Shown here in pieces: positions 37,101 through 46,194 of a DNA stretch of 64,000 nt. Under the pieces are notes generated by a model that made no database searches, was not told the origin of the DNA, and worked only from the letters and a program-made list of their open reading frames with translations. The stretch is from an uncultured Actinomyces sp. Lineage in GTDB: Bacteria > Actinomycetota > Actinomycetes > Actinomycetales > Actinomycetaceae. Each line of letters starts with the position of its first letter. Position 1 is the first letter of the stretch. A program made the position numbers and the translations under genes. Location of the stretch: assembly GCA_946998115.1 (NCBI GenBank), contig CAMPYB010000004.1, positions 1-64,000 of the forward strand, written 5' to 3'.

Positions 37101-37672
37101 ACATAAAAATAGTCTTTACCAAAAATATCTTGTAATTGGCTAGCCACTTCCAAAGCTTTATCAACTTGTCCCAAACGTATGCGAGTTTGAATTTCACCAG
37201 AAGGACATCCAGTAGAACCAATCAAACCTTTAGAATAAGTTTCTATCAGTTCTCTATCCATACGTGGCCATTTACCAAATTGGCCTTCCAAAGAAGCACG
37301 TGAAGCTAAACGAAAAAGATTATGCATACCTTCATTATTATGCGCTAGAAGAGTCATGTGCGTATAAGCACCACGAGCTGAAACATCATCACCAGCTCTT
37401 TGCTGTTGCTCATTTCCCCAACGCACACGAGACATATCAAAACGTGATGTACCAGGAGTAAGATATGCTTCAATACCAATAATTGGTTTAATATCATGTT
37501 TTTTGCATTCAGAATATAATTCGTACGCTCCGAAAATATACCCATGATCAGTTATAGCAACAGCTTTTTGCCCTAAATTATCAACTTCGTTGACTAAGGC
37601 ACTAATTTTAGCTGCACCATCCAACATCGAATAATCAGTGTGCACATGCAAATGAACAAAATCTTTTTTCAT
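34109..37672 (-). CDS. dnaE: DNA polymerase III subunit alpha DnaE
   Basis: Replicative polymerase, 1187 residues. The N-terminal PHP domain starts FVHLHVHTDYS, which keeps metal-site histidines. The palm catalytic aspartates are in PDFDVDFDE (about 418-426). GPGRGSGAGSMVAY and NKSHSAAYGLVSYWTAYLKA are diagnostic of DnaE. An OB fold follows near NVKICGIVSSLQKKTTKKG, and the short C-terminal tail is degenerate. It is of the DnaE1 type, not the ImuB-linked DnaE2. It follows rluD by 64 nt. Confidence 0.97.
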   Translation of the reverse strand: MKKDFVHLHVHTDYSMLDGAAKISALVNEVDNLGQKAVAITDHGYIFGAYELYSECKKHDIKPIIGIEAYLTPGTSRFDMSRVRWGNEQQQRAGDDVSARGAYTHMTLLAHNNEGMHNLFRLASRASLEGQFGKWPRMDRELIETYSKGLIGSTGCPSGEIQTRIRLGQVDKALEVASQLQDIFGKDYFYVELMNHGLDIEKRVIPHLIDISHKLNAPLIATNDSHYVKKDDYSYQDALLCINSGSLLSDPDRFKFDGVDYYLKSADEMNSIWKSFPQACDNTLLVAEQCNVSFTTVSDGANFMPQFPVPPGEDEHSWFVKEVEKGLAFRFPNGVDQKVRKQTDYEVSVITKMGFPGYFLVVADFINWAKSQGIRVGPGRGSGAGSMVAYALRITELNPLNHGLIFERFLNPERVSMPDFDVDFDERRRGEVIDYVTKKYGDDRVAQVITYGKIKAKQALKDSARILGYPYGMGEKLTKAMPPAVMGKDIPVCEIFNPDHKRYKEAEEFRKTIENDTDAKQIFELAKGIEGLTRQWGVHACAIIMSSKPLTDIIPVMKRLQDGAVITQFDYPTCETLGLLKMDFLGLRNLTVISDALDNIVTNGKDPVDLDNVDLHDSNTFSLLSQGNTLGVFQLEGAGMRSLLRLMRPDNFEDISAVGALYRPGPMGADSHTNYALRKNGMQRITPIHPELEEPLKDILKGTYGLIVYQEQVMAIAQKLAGYSLGQADLLRRAMGKKKKAELDKQYSTFLKGMLDRGYSKEAMQTVWEILVPFSDYAFNKSHSAAYGLVSYWTAYLKANYPTEYMAALLTSQKDNKDKLAAYLGECRRMGITVLPPDVNYSQSSFTPVGNDIRFGLSAIRNVGEGVVKDIIDARESSGAFSDFEDFLTKVSTSVCNKRCVESLIKSGAFDSFGVTRRSLFAIYEDAVDAALVLKKNEAVGQFDLFSSFDVGVSTLAITVPDLQEWDRNIKLDFERHMLGLYVSDHPLNGLEGLLSANRDVSLIDFIQDPDQYSDNMNVKICGIVSSLQKKTTKKGNLWAIANLEDMSASINVLFFPDTYRTISTFLEENILISVQGRLKKNDDESFSVTATKIKLLDTSNVSNADFSSVSDDDEFFVITLSEKACSVENILSLQKILLAYKGEKKVKICVEQFDNEKQYFTLPNYKINESENLYADIKTLFGADCI

Positions 37673-37736
37673 ATCAAAATCAATTCTAAATACTAATGCT
37701 ATAAAAACAAAATATTAATTTTTGAAAAACACAATT

Positions 37737-38666
37737 TCAATTATTATTTTCTCCTCTGAAAAAATTTAAAATATTTTTTAAATCTTCAGGATATTCACTA
37801 TTAAAGCATAAAGGTATACCCGTACGTGGATGTTCAAAAGCAAGTTCTTTAGCATGCAACCATTGGCGTTCAAGCCCTAATTTTAAAGCAACTTTATTAT
37901 CAGTATTATAAGTTGGATCCCCCACACAAGGATGTCCGATTGCTTGCATATGAACTCTAATTTGATGTGTTCTTCCTGTTTCTAAGCGCACCTTCAGCAA
38001 AGAACTGCTACCAACAATTTCAAGTAACTCATAATGAGTAACAGCTTCTTTTCCATTAGACATAATCGCCATTTTCCACTCGTTGCCTTTATGCCTACCA
38101 ATAGGTGCCTCAATAGTAGCTGTATAAGGATCTATATGACCTTGCACTAATGCATGATATATCTTCTTCACTTTGCGATCTTTAAAAGCCCATTTCATCT
38201 TTGTATATGCCAACTCAGATTTAGCTACAACCATTAAACCAGATGTGCCAGCATCTAAACGATGCACTATTCCTTTTCTTTCTACTGGGCCGGAAGTAGA
38301 AATCCTATAACCGCTCGCGGCTAAAGCGCCTATAACAGTTGGCCCGTCCCATCCTACACCTGTGTGAGCTGCTACACCAGCAGGCTTATCTACAACAACA
38401 ATATCATCATCATCATAAACAATCTTCATTCCAGCAACTGGTGTTATTTCAGTTTCGTATGGCTTTGACTCTTCAAATTCTATTTCCAATATAGAACCAC
38501 TTTTAACTTTTTGAGACTTGGAAACAACATTAAAATCTACGCTAACATTACCTTCCTCAACAAGTTTTGATGCAACACTCCTCGACAACCCCATAATTCG
38601 CGAAATAACAATATCTATGCGCTCACCATCAAACCCTTCAGGTACTGGTAAAATTTTATTTCCCAT
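37737..38666 (-). CDS. rluD: RluA/RluD-family pseudouridine synthase
   Basis: Isomerises uridines of 23S rRNA. The N-terminal S4 domain (about 14-75) contains RIDIVISRIMGLSRS and VEEGNVSVD. The catalytic aspartate is in HRLDAGTSGLMVVAKS, and RTHQIRVHMQAIGHP is the C-terminal signature. 309 residues. The location between lspA and dnaE is typical of actinobacteria. The exact target uridines are not certain. Confidence 0.93.
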   Translation of the reverse strand: MGNKILPVPEGFDGERIDIVISRIMGLSRSVASKLVEEGNVSVDFNVVSKSQKVKSGSILEIEFEESKPYETEITPVAGMKIVYDDDDIVVVDKPAGVAAHTGVGWDGPTVIGALAASGYRISTSGPVERKGIVHRLDAGTSGLMVVAKSELAYTKMKWAFKDRKVKKIYHALVQGHIDPYTATIEAPIGRHKGNEWKMAIMSNGKEAVTHYELLEIVGSSSLLKVRLETGRTHQIRVHMQAIGHPCVGDPTYNTDNKVALKLGLERQWLHAKELAFEHPRTGIPLCFNSEYPEDLKNILNFFRGENNN

Positions 38667-38819
38667 TATTAAATCCCACTACAAATCAACAATTATTTTA
38701 TTCTACACTTAGTAATATAACATGAGACAATGATATAAAAATTGCTAAAACAAAAAATAATTTTTTATTTAGCAATTTCGCAAAAAGCTATGAATAAATA
38801 AAAACAAATATATTATTTA

Positions 38820-39416
38820 TCATAAGTTTTTATCAACATTGTCATGATTATTGCTCATTTTCTTATCAGAAGCAAAAGGAACATCAAAAATTTCTAGCAA
38901 AACCACGAAAACTATAGATAAGACAATAAAAATATCTGCTAAATTACCTATAAAAAAATCACCATAACCTATAAAATCTACAACATGACCTTGCCCATAA
39001 TATTCAGGTCTAAATAATCTATCACACAAATTACCTACAACGCCCCCTAGCATTATCCCTAATGGCAAAGCCCAATAAATTGATTTAACTTTCTTTGAAA
39101 TATTCACTATACAAATAATCATAACTATAGCTATAACAGAAAAAACCCAAGCTCTACCTTTTAAAAGAGAAAATGCAGCACCATCATTGTATGCAAGCTT
39201 TAGATATAAAAAATTACCTAAAATCTCTATCGTTTTTGAATATAAAAATTTCTCTGCCAAAAATTTTGTAAAAAGATCTAAAAGACAAGAAAATAAAGCA
39301 ACTAAATATAATAAACCGACTAATTTTTTATTTGCAGAATTATTTCTATTTAAAGATAATTTCCCACAAATGCCAATAATTATAAAAAGCACTATAGTAC
39401 CCGACAATAAAAACAT
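38820..39416 (-). CDS. lspA: Lipoprotein signal peptidase LspA
   Basis: Cleaves lipidated prolipoproteins in the membrane. Four or more helices; the catalytic aspartates lie in GNLCDRL and GNLADIF, and the conserved Asn is in AYNDGAAFSLL. An N-terminal hydrophobic extension (MFLLSGTIVLFIIIGIC) adds a helix beyond the usual four. AGGGG lies 6 nt before the ATG. It begins a likely lspA-rluD-dnaE transcript downstream of the divIVA terminator. Confidence 0.94.
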   Translation of the reverse strand: MFLLSGTIVLFIIIGICGKLSLNRNNSANKKLVGLLYLVALFSCLLDLFTKFLAEKFLYSKTIEILGNFLYLKLAYNDGAAFSLLKGRAWVFSVIAIVMIICIVNISKKVKSIYWALPLGIMLGGVVGNLCDRLFRPEYYGQGHVVDFIGYGDFFIGNLADIFIVLSIVFVVLLEIFDVPFASDKKMSNNHDNVDKNL

Positions 39417-39485
39417 TAATTCCCCTAAAATTATTCAGTCTATTAAATAAATAATACACAATATATTACAAAATATTTCAAGCAA

Positions 39486-39524
39486 AAAATAAAAATAAAT
39501 GGCGATTGATCAACAACCGCCATT
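39486..39524 (-). terminator. Strong terminator after divIVA
   Basis: On the minus strand AATGGCGGTTG (39514-39524) pairs with CAATCGCCATT (39498-39508) around TTGAT, then TATTTTTATTTTTT. It marks the end of the division cluster. Confidence 0.9.
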
Positions 39525-39539
39525 GAAAAAATTAAATAT

Positions 39540-40103
39540 TTACATCTCTATAGGAGAATTCAAGTCTTTCAACAAACCTTCAAGATGTCCACGAATTTGT
39601 GTACGATAATCAGCTTCAAAACCTTCAAGACGTGAAATCTCTTTTTCAGCTTCAGCACGGTCTGCAGACAATTTCTCCATAGTCTGTGCTGAAACAGTTT
39701 CTGCATCCTTAATAATCTTGGAGGCAGATTCACGTGCTTCAGTAATAATACGATCTGACTCTTGACGTGCATTATTTACATACTCATCATGAACTTTTTG
39801 TGCTAGCAACAAAACACCTGTTGCAGCAGCTGGCTCAGATTCTTCAGCTTGTACAACTGGTGTAACTGTTTCTTCTTTGATAACGACTTCTTCAGGTTGC
39901 TCGACAATTTTTTCAGCCGTATCGTCATTACCCTGCGACTGCTGAAGCTTTGCAAGCAATTCTTCCTTTTCATCTTGAAGCCTGCCAATAGTTTCGACAA
40001 CTTCATCAAGAAAATCGTCTACTTCATCTTGATCATAGCCCTCGCGAAACTTAGTTATACTAAAACGCTTATTCAAAACGTCATCAGTGCTAAGTAATGC
40101 CAT
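39540..40103 (-). CDS. divIVA: DivIVA/Wag31 polar growth and septum protein
   Basis: Coiled-coil scaffold that binds curved membrane at poles and septa. The N-terminal DivIVA domain reads MALLSTDDVLNKRFSITKFR then GYDQDEVDDFLDEVV. After a linker rich in Glu/Val/Pro comes a second coiled coil (VHDEYVNNARQESDRIITEA onward). 187 residues. ATG 40103, 8 nt after GAGG, is the start; the GTG at 40112 overlaps the ribosome site. It has its own promoter at 40174-40203. Confidence 0.95.
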   Translation of the reverse strand: MALLSTDDVLNKRFSITKFREGYDQDEVDDFLDEVVETIGRLQDEKEELLAKLQQSQGNDDTAEKIVEQPEEVVIKEETVTPVVQAEESEPAAATGVLLLAQKVHDEYVNNARQESDRIITEARESASKIIKDAETVSAQTMEKLSADRAEAEKEISRLEGFEADYRTQIRGHLEGLLKDLNSPIEM

Positions 40104-40143
40104 ACTCGTCACCTCAATTATTTATTACATTTACCAATAAATT

Positions 40144-40203
40144 CTTCGTGTAAAACACGAAAGTCCAACATTCATTATACTACTAAAATACCTAATATAA
40201 CAA
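40144..40203 (-). promoter_or_regulatory. divIVA promoter with leader hairpin
   Basis: TTGTTA (40198-40203), 18-nt spacer, TATAAT (40174-40179) on the minus strand, just past the yggT coding end. A 7-bp hairpin, TTCGTGT/ACACGAA (40145-40151 with 40155-40161), follows in the leader. Confidence 0.65.
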
Positions 40204-40207
40204 AATC

Positions 40208-40531
40208 TTAAAAAGATATTCCAAATTTAACAGCTATATACCAACCCGCTATATAAACCAACAAAGTATCTATAAAAAACACCAATGCAAATAAAATTAT
40301 AAAAGATACTGATAAATTTATATTACCTAGACTTACAGGTTTAATAACTCTATCAATACGACTAGTTATAGGTTCACTAAATTTCAATAAGAAACTATAT
40401 ACTTTATAGACTTTTTCACGAATCTCATATTTCATAGGAACAGCATTAGCCCAACTAAGTAAAGCTGTCACAAACAATATGAAAATATATAAATGAATAA
40501 TTTTACGTAAAATAAAAATAGTCCAAAGCAT
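40208..40531 (-). CDS. YggT-family membrane protein
   Basis: A 107-residue protein with an N-terminal helix (IIHLYIFILFVTALLSWA) and a C-terminal hydrophobic segment. The linker FSEPITSRIDRVIKP corresponds to the family motif (EPxLxPIRRxIP). It is found between sepF and divIVA in most actinobacterial clusters. Proposed roles are in division or osmotic adaptation. Confidence 0.9.
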   Translation of the reverse strand: MLWTIFILRKIIHLYIFILFVTALLSWANAVPMKYEIREKVYKVYSFLLKFSEPITSRIDRVIKPVSLGNINLSVSFIILFALVFFIDTLLVYIAGWYIAVKFGISF

Positions 40532-40540
40532 TTATAATCC

Positions 40541-40918
40541 CTAATCGTTATCTTTAGCAATTTCTACATAAGCCGGTGATATCAAGTAAACCCTATTTGT
40601 AATACGTTCAATATCACCATGCAAACCAAATATTAAACCTGAAGCAAAATCAAGCATGCGTTGAGCGTCACCTGAATTCATATGCGTAAGATTCATTATA
40701 ACAGGCACATTTTCTCTAAAAGCTTCACCAACTTTTTTAGCATCTGAATAATCTTCAGGATGCACAGTTACAATACGCGAAATATCGCCACTTTCCGATG
40801 CATGCATATCATAATCATCAGACATATGATCATCGTTGTACTCATCTATAAAATTCATATCTATTTCATTGTCATGTTCATTTTCAGTATTAGAACCAAA
40901 AAAACCTTTGAATACCAT
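40541..40918 (-). CDS. sepF: Cell division protein SepF
   Basis: A 125-residue FtsZ-membrane anchor. An acidic linker follows the short N-terminal segment MVFKGFFGSN, which could form the amphipathic membrane helix. The SepF domain has IVTVHPEDYSDAKKVGEAFR, VIMNLTHMNSGDAQRMLDFA and GLIFGLHGDIERIT. As ftsA is absent, SepF is probably the main membrane tether for FtsZ here. AGGAGAG precedes the ATG. Confidence 0.95.
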   Translation of the reverse strand: MVFKGFFGSNTENEHDNEIDMNFIDEYNDDHMSDDYDMHASESGDISRIVTVHPEDYSDAKKVGEAFRENVPVIMNLTHMNSGDAQRMLDFASGLIFGLHGDIERITNRVYLISPAYVEIAKDND

Positions 40919-40926
40919 TATCTCTC

Positions 40927-41733
40927 CTACTTATAATTCAAAAGTTCAAAAGCTGATTTATTTATAACGAATCCTGCTTGCCTGCCACATACATTATTTC
41001 TTCTATAAGAATAAAATTCGCTGTTTTCAAAAGTGCAAATATCTAAATCACTAACATGTGAAATATTATATCTGCAAAGCTGATCCCTAACTGCTTTTCG
41101 TACATTGATTGCACTAGTTTTTTGAGGGGTACTCCAAGCAGAACTAGGCTCTTTACTAGTGCAATCAATGTAAACTTGTTCACTTACTTCATAGCAATTT
41201 CCACATATAGACGGCCCTATTGCCACATAAATATCGCGAGGATGCACACCTAAATCAAACATTTTTTCAATTGCATTAGGCAACACTCCCGTCTGCATAC
41301 CTAAACGTCCAACATGAACTGCAACTGAAACACTGCCAGACTTATCAGATAACAGCACAGGCGTGCAATCAGCTACTAAAACAGTTGGCACAAAAGGTTT
41401 CATCGCACTATCAGCAGATTTTATATTTTCACTACTATCGCGCGTTACAACAATTGCGTCAGCTGTAGGAATATCACTACAAGACGAAGAAAAAGTAGCA
41501 ACAATATTACTATGAATTTGATTCATAAAAGCAAAATTTACACCAAAAAAATCTGATAATTTTTGTCTATTTTTATGCACAATATTGCAATCATCTTGCA
41601 CATGCAAACCTAAATTTAATCCGGGACCGTTATCACAACAATAATTTCCAACGGAATAACCACCTACACCAGTCGTAAATACTGCTGTAGCATTAGGACC
41701 TAAATAAGACAATAAAAATTGCATATCAGACAT
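40927..41733 (-). CDS. pgeF: Peptidoglycan editing factor PgeF (laccase-domain, YfiH family)
   Basis: A 268-residue protein with FMNQIHSNIV, ADCTPVLLSD, VAVHVGRLGM and AIGPSICGNCYEV, which carry the metal-binding His/Cys/His set of the family. Family members act on purine nucleosides or prevent L-Ser misincorporation in peptidoglycan. The position between ftsZ and sepF favours the peptidoglycan role. It starts 9 nt after the ftsZ stop. Confidence 0.9.
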   Translation of the reverse strand: MSDMQFLLSYLGPNATAVFTTGVGGYSVGNYCCDNGPGLNLGLHVQDDCNIVHKNRQKLSDFFGVNFAFMNQIHSNIVATFSSSCSDIPTADAIVVTRDSSENIKSADSAMKPFVPTVLVADCTPVLLSDKSGSVSVAVHVGRLGMQTGVLPNAIEKMFDLGVHPRDIYVAIGPSICGNCYEVSEQVYIDCTSKEPSSAWSTPQKTSAINVRKAVRDQLCRYNISHVSDLDICTFENSEFYSYRRNNVCGRQAGFVINKSAFELLNYK

Positions 41734-41742
41734 TATAATCTC

Positions 41743-43071
41743 TCAGCGCAAAAAGTCAGGTATATCCAAATCGTCACTACGACCATCTTCTGTAGTAGGT
41801 ATATCTAAAGAAGGATTTTCATAAGGATTTTCTCCACCAACATACGGAGGTATTTCCTCAGAATACGATACGCTATGAGCATCATGCTGTGGCTGAGCAC
41901 CATGAGCTCCACCTCGAAGCGGTTTAGCTGCATATGTTTGTTCAACTACATCTATCGCAACAGGAACAGGCTCTTCTGCTACCTGTTGATCTTTCAAATC
42001 ATCATGCACATCTTCAGGTATTGAACGCTTAACAGCAGGAGCCGCATTAGTTTGAACAGGAATTGCAAGTTTTGTTTTCTGTTCTTTTGTAGGATCAACA
42101 TCTTTGAAACCAGCAGCAATAATTGTAACTATAACTTCATCTCCGAAACGATCATCAATATCATGACCGTAGATTATATTAGCATCAGCAGCGGCTTCAT
42201 TCTTAACCATTTTAACAGCATTTTCTGTTTCTTTAATACCAAGATCTGTACCTGATTGTATATTAATCAATACACCCATAGCACCAGTTATAGAACGTTC
42301 AAGAATAGGAGATGACATAGCCATTTCAGTTGCACGAGTAGTACGATTTTCTCCAGAAGCAGAACCTATACCCATTATTGCTGTACCTGAATTAGACAAG
42401 ACACTTCGCACATCAGCAAAGTCTAAATTGATGACACCAGTGTTTTTGATTAGGTCTGTTATTCCTTGCACACCTGCACGCAATATTCCATCAGCACATC
42501 TAAATGCTTCAACTACAGACATATCTTCTTGATCCATTTGCAACAATCGCTCATTAGGTATCACAATTAGTGAGTCTACTTCTTTCATCAAGTTTTCTAT
42601 ACCATTTTGAGCTTGCTCACTGCGTCTTTTTCCTTCAAAATTAAACGGTCTAGTAACTACTCCAACAGTCAAAGCACCTGATTCTTTTGAGATTTTTGCA
42701 ACAACTGGAGCCGCACCTGTACCTGTACCGCCACCTTCACCAACGGTTATAAAAATCATGTCAGCACCTTTTATAGCATCAGCTATAAAATCTACATCTT
42801 CTTCAGCAGCTTTTCTTCCAACAGCAGGATCCGCACCAGCGCCGAGACCTCTAGTACACTGTTCACCAATATGAATTTTCACATCAGCGTTCGATATTGT
42901 AAGAGCTTTAGCATCTGTGTTAATCGCAACGAATTCGACACCTTTTACACCATCCTCAACCATGCGGTTTATAGCGTTTGTGCCACCTCCGCCGACACCT
43001 ACAACTTTAATGATGGCATCTGCAGGCGTAGAGAAAGAATCTACACCATAAGTATTATCTGTATATGTCAC
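41743..43071 (-). CDS. ftsZ: Cell division GTPase FtsZ
   Basis: Tubulin homologue that forms the Z ring. The GTP-binding loop is [15 protein letters not shown], in the actinobacterial form with Glu. NTDAKAL and the T7 region near [20 protein letters not shown] are intact. A disordered linker ends with the conserved DLDIPDFLR peptide that binds SepF and FtsW. GTG at 43071, 5 nt after GGAGGGG, is the start; ATG 43098 would put this ribosome site inside the gene. 442 residues. Confidence 0.97.
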   Translation of the reverse strand: MTYTDNTYGVDSFSTPADAIIKVVGVGGGGTNAINRMVEDGVKGVEFVAINTDAKALTISNADVKIHIGEQCTRGLGAGADPAVGRKAAEEDVDFIADAIKGADMIFITVGEGGGTGTGAAPVVAKISKESGALTVGVVTRPFNFEGKRRSEQAQNGIENLMKEVDSLIVIPNERLLQMDQEDMSVVEAFRCADGILRAGVQGITDLIKNTGVINLDFADVRSVLSNSGTAIMGIGSASGENRTTRATEMAMSSPILERSITGAMGVLINIQSGTDLGIKETENAVKMVKNEAAADANIIYGHDIDDRFGDEVIVTIIAAGFKDVDPTKEQKTKLAIPVQTNAAPAVKRSIPEDVHDDLKDQQVAEEPVPVAIDVVEQTYAAKPLRGGAHGAQPQHDAHSVSYSEEIPPYVGGENPYENPSLDIPTTEDGRSDDLDIPDFLR

Positions 43072-43146
43072 TATTACCCCTCCATAGCCTTTTAACATTC
43101 AAGTTAAACTCAAAGGTTAAAGTTCTACCCTATTTAATTCCACAAA

Positions 43147-43175
43147 AATATAAAGATACATTAGTGTAATTTCAA
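43147..43175 (-). promoter_or_regulatory. ftsZ promoter
   Basis: TTGAAA (43170-43175), 17-nt spacer, TATATT (43147-43152) on the minus strand in the ftsQ-ftsZ gap, giving a leader of about 70 nt. Each box matches five of six consensus bases. Confidence 0.65.
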
Positions 43176-43228
43176 GTTAACTAATGAATAAAAACAAAAT
43201 ATTCCAAAGAAATATATTACAGACACAA

Positions 43229-44791
43229 TCACAAAGTAGTAACAGGCTTAGTAGGTGAAGAAACATCGATGATTTTACCAGGCCTTTTCATCAAAATTTC
43301 TAAAACTTTAGCTTTTATCTTATTATCACTATCTTTACCCCAAATGACTTTCGCGCCATTTTTAAGCTCAAATTCTACATTATCCTTATCATTAGCATTA
43401 GCTACACCAACATTAGAACGCAATTCAGGTGAGAAATAACTCAAAATATCTAAAACAGATCTCAAACTTAATTTAGCTTTCACACGATTAACAGGCACTT
43501 GAACAATAGGCACATTAGCATTAGAAGCTGTTGTTTCTTCCAAACGAACACCATCTTTATCTAATAAAACAAATTTATTTTCATCTTTAGCAATTGCTAC
43601 ACCTTCACGTTCTTTGATAGAAATAGCAACACCATTAGGCCACTGTTTAGAAACAGAAGCTTTTTTCACCCAAACAAATTTTTTTTCAAGCAAATTCTCC
43701 ATACTCGATGTTTGTATCCTAGGTAAAGGAACTCCCACATACCCATTCAAAGCTACACGCACATCAGCTTTTGAAACATGAACAGTTTTACTCATCAAAG
43801 CAATTTCATTTCCGGACAAAGCAAACAGACTAGAACCATAAACACACCATCCGGCGCATACAACAAACAATAGCCCTATAAGAAAATATCCCATTTTCTT
43901 CAAGCGAAGCAAACGTAAATATTTCTTTTCTCTAAGTATATGCTCTTTCAGCCCAAAACTTACATTACTAATAGAATCAGATACATATTTGATAGAACTA
44001 GGCATAGTAAGTTTTCGACTAGAAGAAAAAATCTCACTTCCAGAAATCTTATTTTCTTCGCTTACACTGTCAAGAGCAACTGGAAAATCATACACATTTT
44101 TGCTATTCAACTTTTTATAAGAAGCCTTGCTTAAATTATTTTCACTTTTTATATTGTTACTTTTACTATTAAAACTATCTTTATGATCTAAGTTACTCGC
44201 ATTATCAGGCACTACACGAGATTTATTTGTAAAATCACTCTTTTCATGAAACTTTTTTAAAAAAGTATGTAACATATTAGGTTTTACATTAAAATCATGT
44301 TCATTTTCGATTTCATTTTCTATCTTTGAAAAAGAATTTTCATCTTCAAAACAAACATTTGGATGCAAAGTAAGAGCATCATAGAATTTAGAAAAAGACC
44401 AACTTTTTACACTAAGTTTAGTTTTCTTCATTCCTGTAGAAAAATTTTTAACAACACTTTTTATACTACTTATTAGAGAAAAACCACTTGAAAAAGATTT
44501 ACTAGCATTTTCAACATCAGAAGAAACAAAACCAGTATCATTTTTTTTATTAGAAGCAGATTTAGTAAATAAACTTTCCTTATCATAAGAACTATTTAAA
44601 TCATTATTCTTTATGCTTCTACTACTAGTGTTATGCTTTTTTCTATCACGCTCACCATAATATTTTTTCGCTTCAGTAAATCTTTCAGAAACAAAACTAT
44701 TCTCTCTACTTATTTTACGCTTATCAGATACAACGTCTGAACTACTAGATTTACCTTGCCTAGAATAATTTGGCATTTTAGGTTGTTTCAA
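43229..44791 (-). CDS. ftsQ: Division protein FtsQ with long cytoplasmic extension
   Basis: Bitopic divisome protein. About 300 residues of Ser/Lys/Asn-rich low-complexity sequence precede the membrane helix (KKMGYFLIGLLFVVCAGWCVYG). The POTRA domain follows (SLFALSGNEIALMSKTVHVS, VRVALNGYVGVPLPRI) and then the FtsQ beta domain (WVKKASVSKQWPNGVAISIKER). 520 residues is far above the family norm because of the cytoplasmic tail. The start is TTG at 44791, overlapping the murC stop, with AAGGTG 7 nt before it; ATG at 44776 is the alternative. Confidence 0.92.
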   Translation of the reverse strand: MKQPKMPNYSRQGKSSSSDVVSDKRKISRENSFVSERFTEAKKYYGERDRKKHNTSSRSIKNNDLNSSYDKESLFTKSASNKKNDTGFVSSDVENASKSFSSGFSLISSIKSVVKNFSTGMKKTKLSVKSWSFSKFYDALTLHPNVCFEDENSFSKIENEIENEHDFNVKPNMLHTFLKKFHEKSDFTNKSRVVPDNASNLDHKDSFNSKSNNIKSENNLSKASYKKLNSKNVYDFPVALDSVSEENKISGSEIFSSSRKLTMPSSIKYVSDSISNVSFGLKEHILREKKYLRLLRLKKMGYFLIGLLFVVCAGWCVYGSSLFALSGNEIALMSKTVHVSKADVRVALNGYVGVPLPRIQTSSMENLLEKKFVWVKKASVSKQWPNGVAISIKEREGVAIAKDENKFVLLDKDGVRLEETTASNANVPIVQVPVNRVKAKLSLRSVLDILSYFSPELRSNVGVANANDKDNVEFELKNGAKVIWGKDSDNKIKAKVLEILMKRPGKIIDVSSPTKPVTTL

Positions 44792-46179
44792 AATAATTCA
44801 CCTTGTAAAAATTTATAAATATTATCACACAAGAAAGTAATATCGCCTGCGCCAATAGTTACTATAATATCACCAGCACAAACATGTGAAGCAACATAAT
44901 ATGCTGCCTCATTTTTATCAGGAATGAAAACACCCTTATTACTATCCATATACTTAGTAATTATAGATGAATCAACTCCTTCTACAGGATCTTCCCTAGC
45001 AGCATAAATATCAACTACAACAGCACAATCAGCCAATGATAAACTTTTAGCGAAATCCTTAGCAAAAAACATTGTACGAGAATACAAATGAGGCTGGAAA
45101 ATAACATAAACTTTACCAGCACCTGCAACAATCCGAGCTTGATCTATAGCAGCTTTAACTTCTGTAGGATGATGTGCATAATCGTCAAAAATTTTCACTG
45201 ATTTATAGCAACCACGAAATTCAAAACGCCTACCAGTCCCTTGGAAAAGCGATAAAGCCTTTAACAATTCAGAAAGATCAACACCAAAATGAATACCCGC
45301 ACAAAAAACAGCACAAGCATTCAACAAATTATGCCTACCAGTAACATCTAAATCTACATCATAACTATAGTTTTCACCATTTTCAGTCAACACAAAAGTC
45401 GCGCTAGCAGAATTAGTTGTAAATTTTTCATCAACAATTTGTACGCTTGTAGAAATATTAGGATTAGTACATTTTTTATAACCGTATGTTATTACTCTTC
45501 TATGTGAAAACATTTTTTCTGCTAAAAATTTTCCACCATCATCATCACTACAAGTCACTAAAGTCCCATCGGGAACAATATTATTAGCAAAATCTTCAAA
45601 AACTGAACGCAATTCAAATAAATCTTTGTAATTATCCAAATGGTCAGCTTCAATATTAGTTACAATTGCGACTTCAGATGAATAATTCAAAAAAGACTTA
45701 TCAGACTCATCCGCTTCAGCAACAAAAATATCACCCTCATCAAATTTACAAGCGAGATTTAATCCTTTAATTTCAGATCCTACTGCATATGAAGGCTTTA
45801 AATTCATTTTTGTTAAAGCAAAAGACAACATACCTGAAGTAGTCGTTTTACCATGAGTTCCAGCAACTGAAACAAACTTTTTATCACGCCCAACAAATGC
45901 CAAGGCTTTTGACCTATGCCAAATTTCCTGCTTTCTGCGTTTAGCGATAGATAGCTCAGGATTACTGGAATTTATAGCGCTTGAATATACTACAATACAA
46001 TCTTCAGGAACATTTTTTTCATCATGACCTACAAAAACTTTCACACCAGATTGCTTTAAGCGCTCCAAAACAGCACTATTTTGCTTATCGCTACCCGAAA
46101 CATCATGTCCTTCAGCATGTAGTAATTGTGCAATTACATTCATGCCAGCTCCACCTACACCTAATAAATGAAATCTCAT
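44788..46179 (-). CDS. murC: UDP-N-acetylmuramate-L-alanine ligase MurC
   Basis: Adds L-Ala to UDP-MurNAc, the first stem-peptide residue. Motifs: LLGVGGAGMNVIAQLL, AGTHGKTTTSGM (ATP), AEADESDKSFL, TNIEADHLDNY and FDDYAHHPTEV. 463 residues. It overlaps ftsQ by 4 nt. Confidence 0.97.
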   Translation of the reverse strand: MRFHLLGVGGAGMNVIAQLLHAEGHDVSGSDKQNSAVLERLKQSGVKVFVGHDEKNVPEDCIVVYSSAINSSNPELSIAKRRKQEIWHRSKALAFVGRDKKFVSVAGTHGKTTTSGMLSFALTKMNLKPSYAVGSEIKGLNLACKFDEGDIFVAEADESDKSFLNYSSEVAIVTNIEADHLDNYKDLFELRSVFEDFANNIVPDGTLVTCSDDDGGKFLAEKMFSHRRVITYGYKKCTNPNISTSVQIVDEKFTTNSASATFVLTENGENYSYDVDLDVTGRHNLLNACAVFCAGIHFGVDLSELLKALSLFQGTGRRFEFRGCYKSVKIFDDYAHHPTEVKAAIDQARIVAGAGKVYVIFQPHLYSRTMFFAKDFAKSLSLADCAVVVDIYAAREDPVEGVDSSIITKYMDSNKGVFIPDKNEAAYYVASHVCAGDIIVTIGAGDITFLCDNIYKFLQGELF

Positions 46180-46194
46180 ATTATTTACCTTCGA

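Noticed and set aside
42720..42740. Apparent Met-to-Glu change in the FtsZ GTP loop (GEGGGTGTG)
   Set aside because: Glu at this place is normal in actinobacterial FtsZ.
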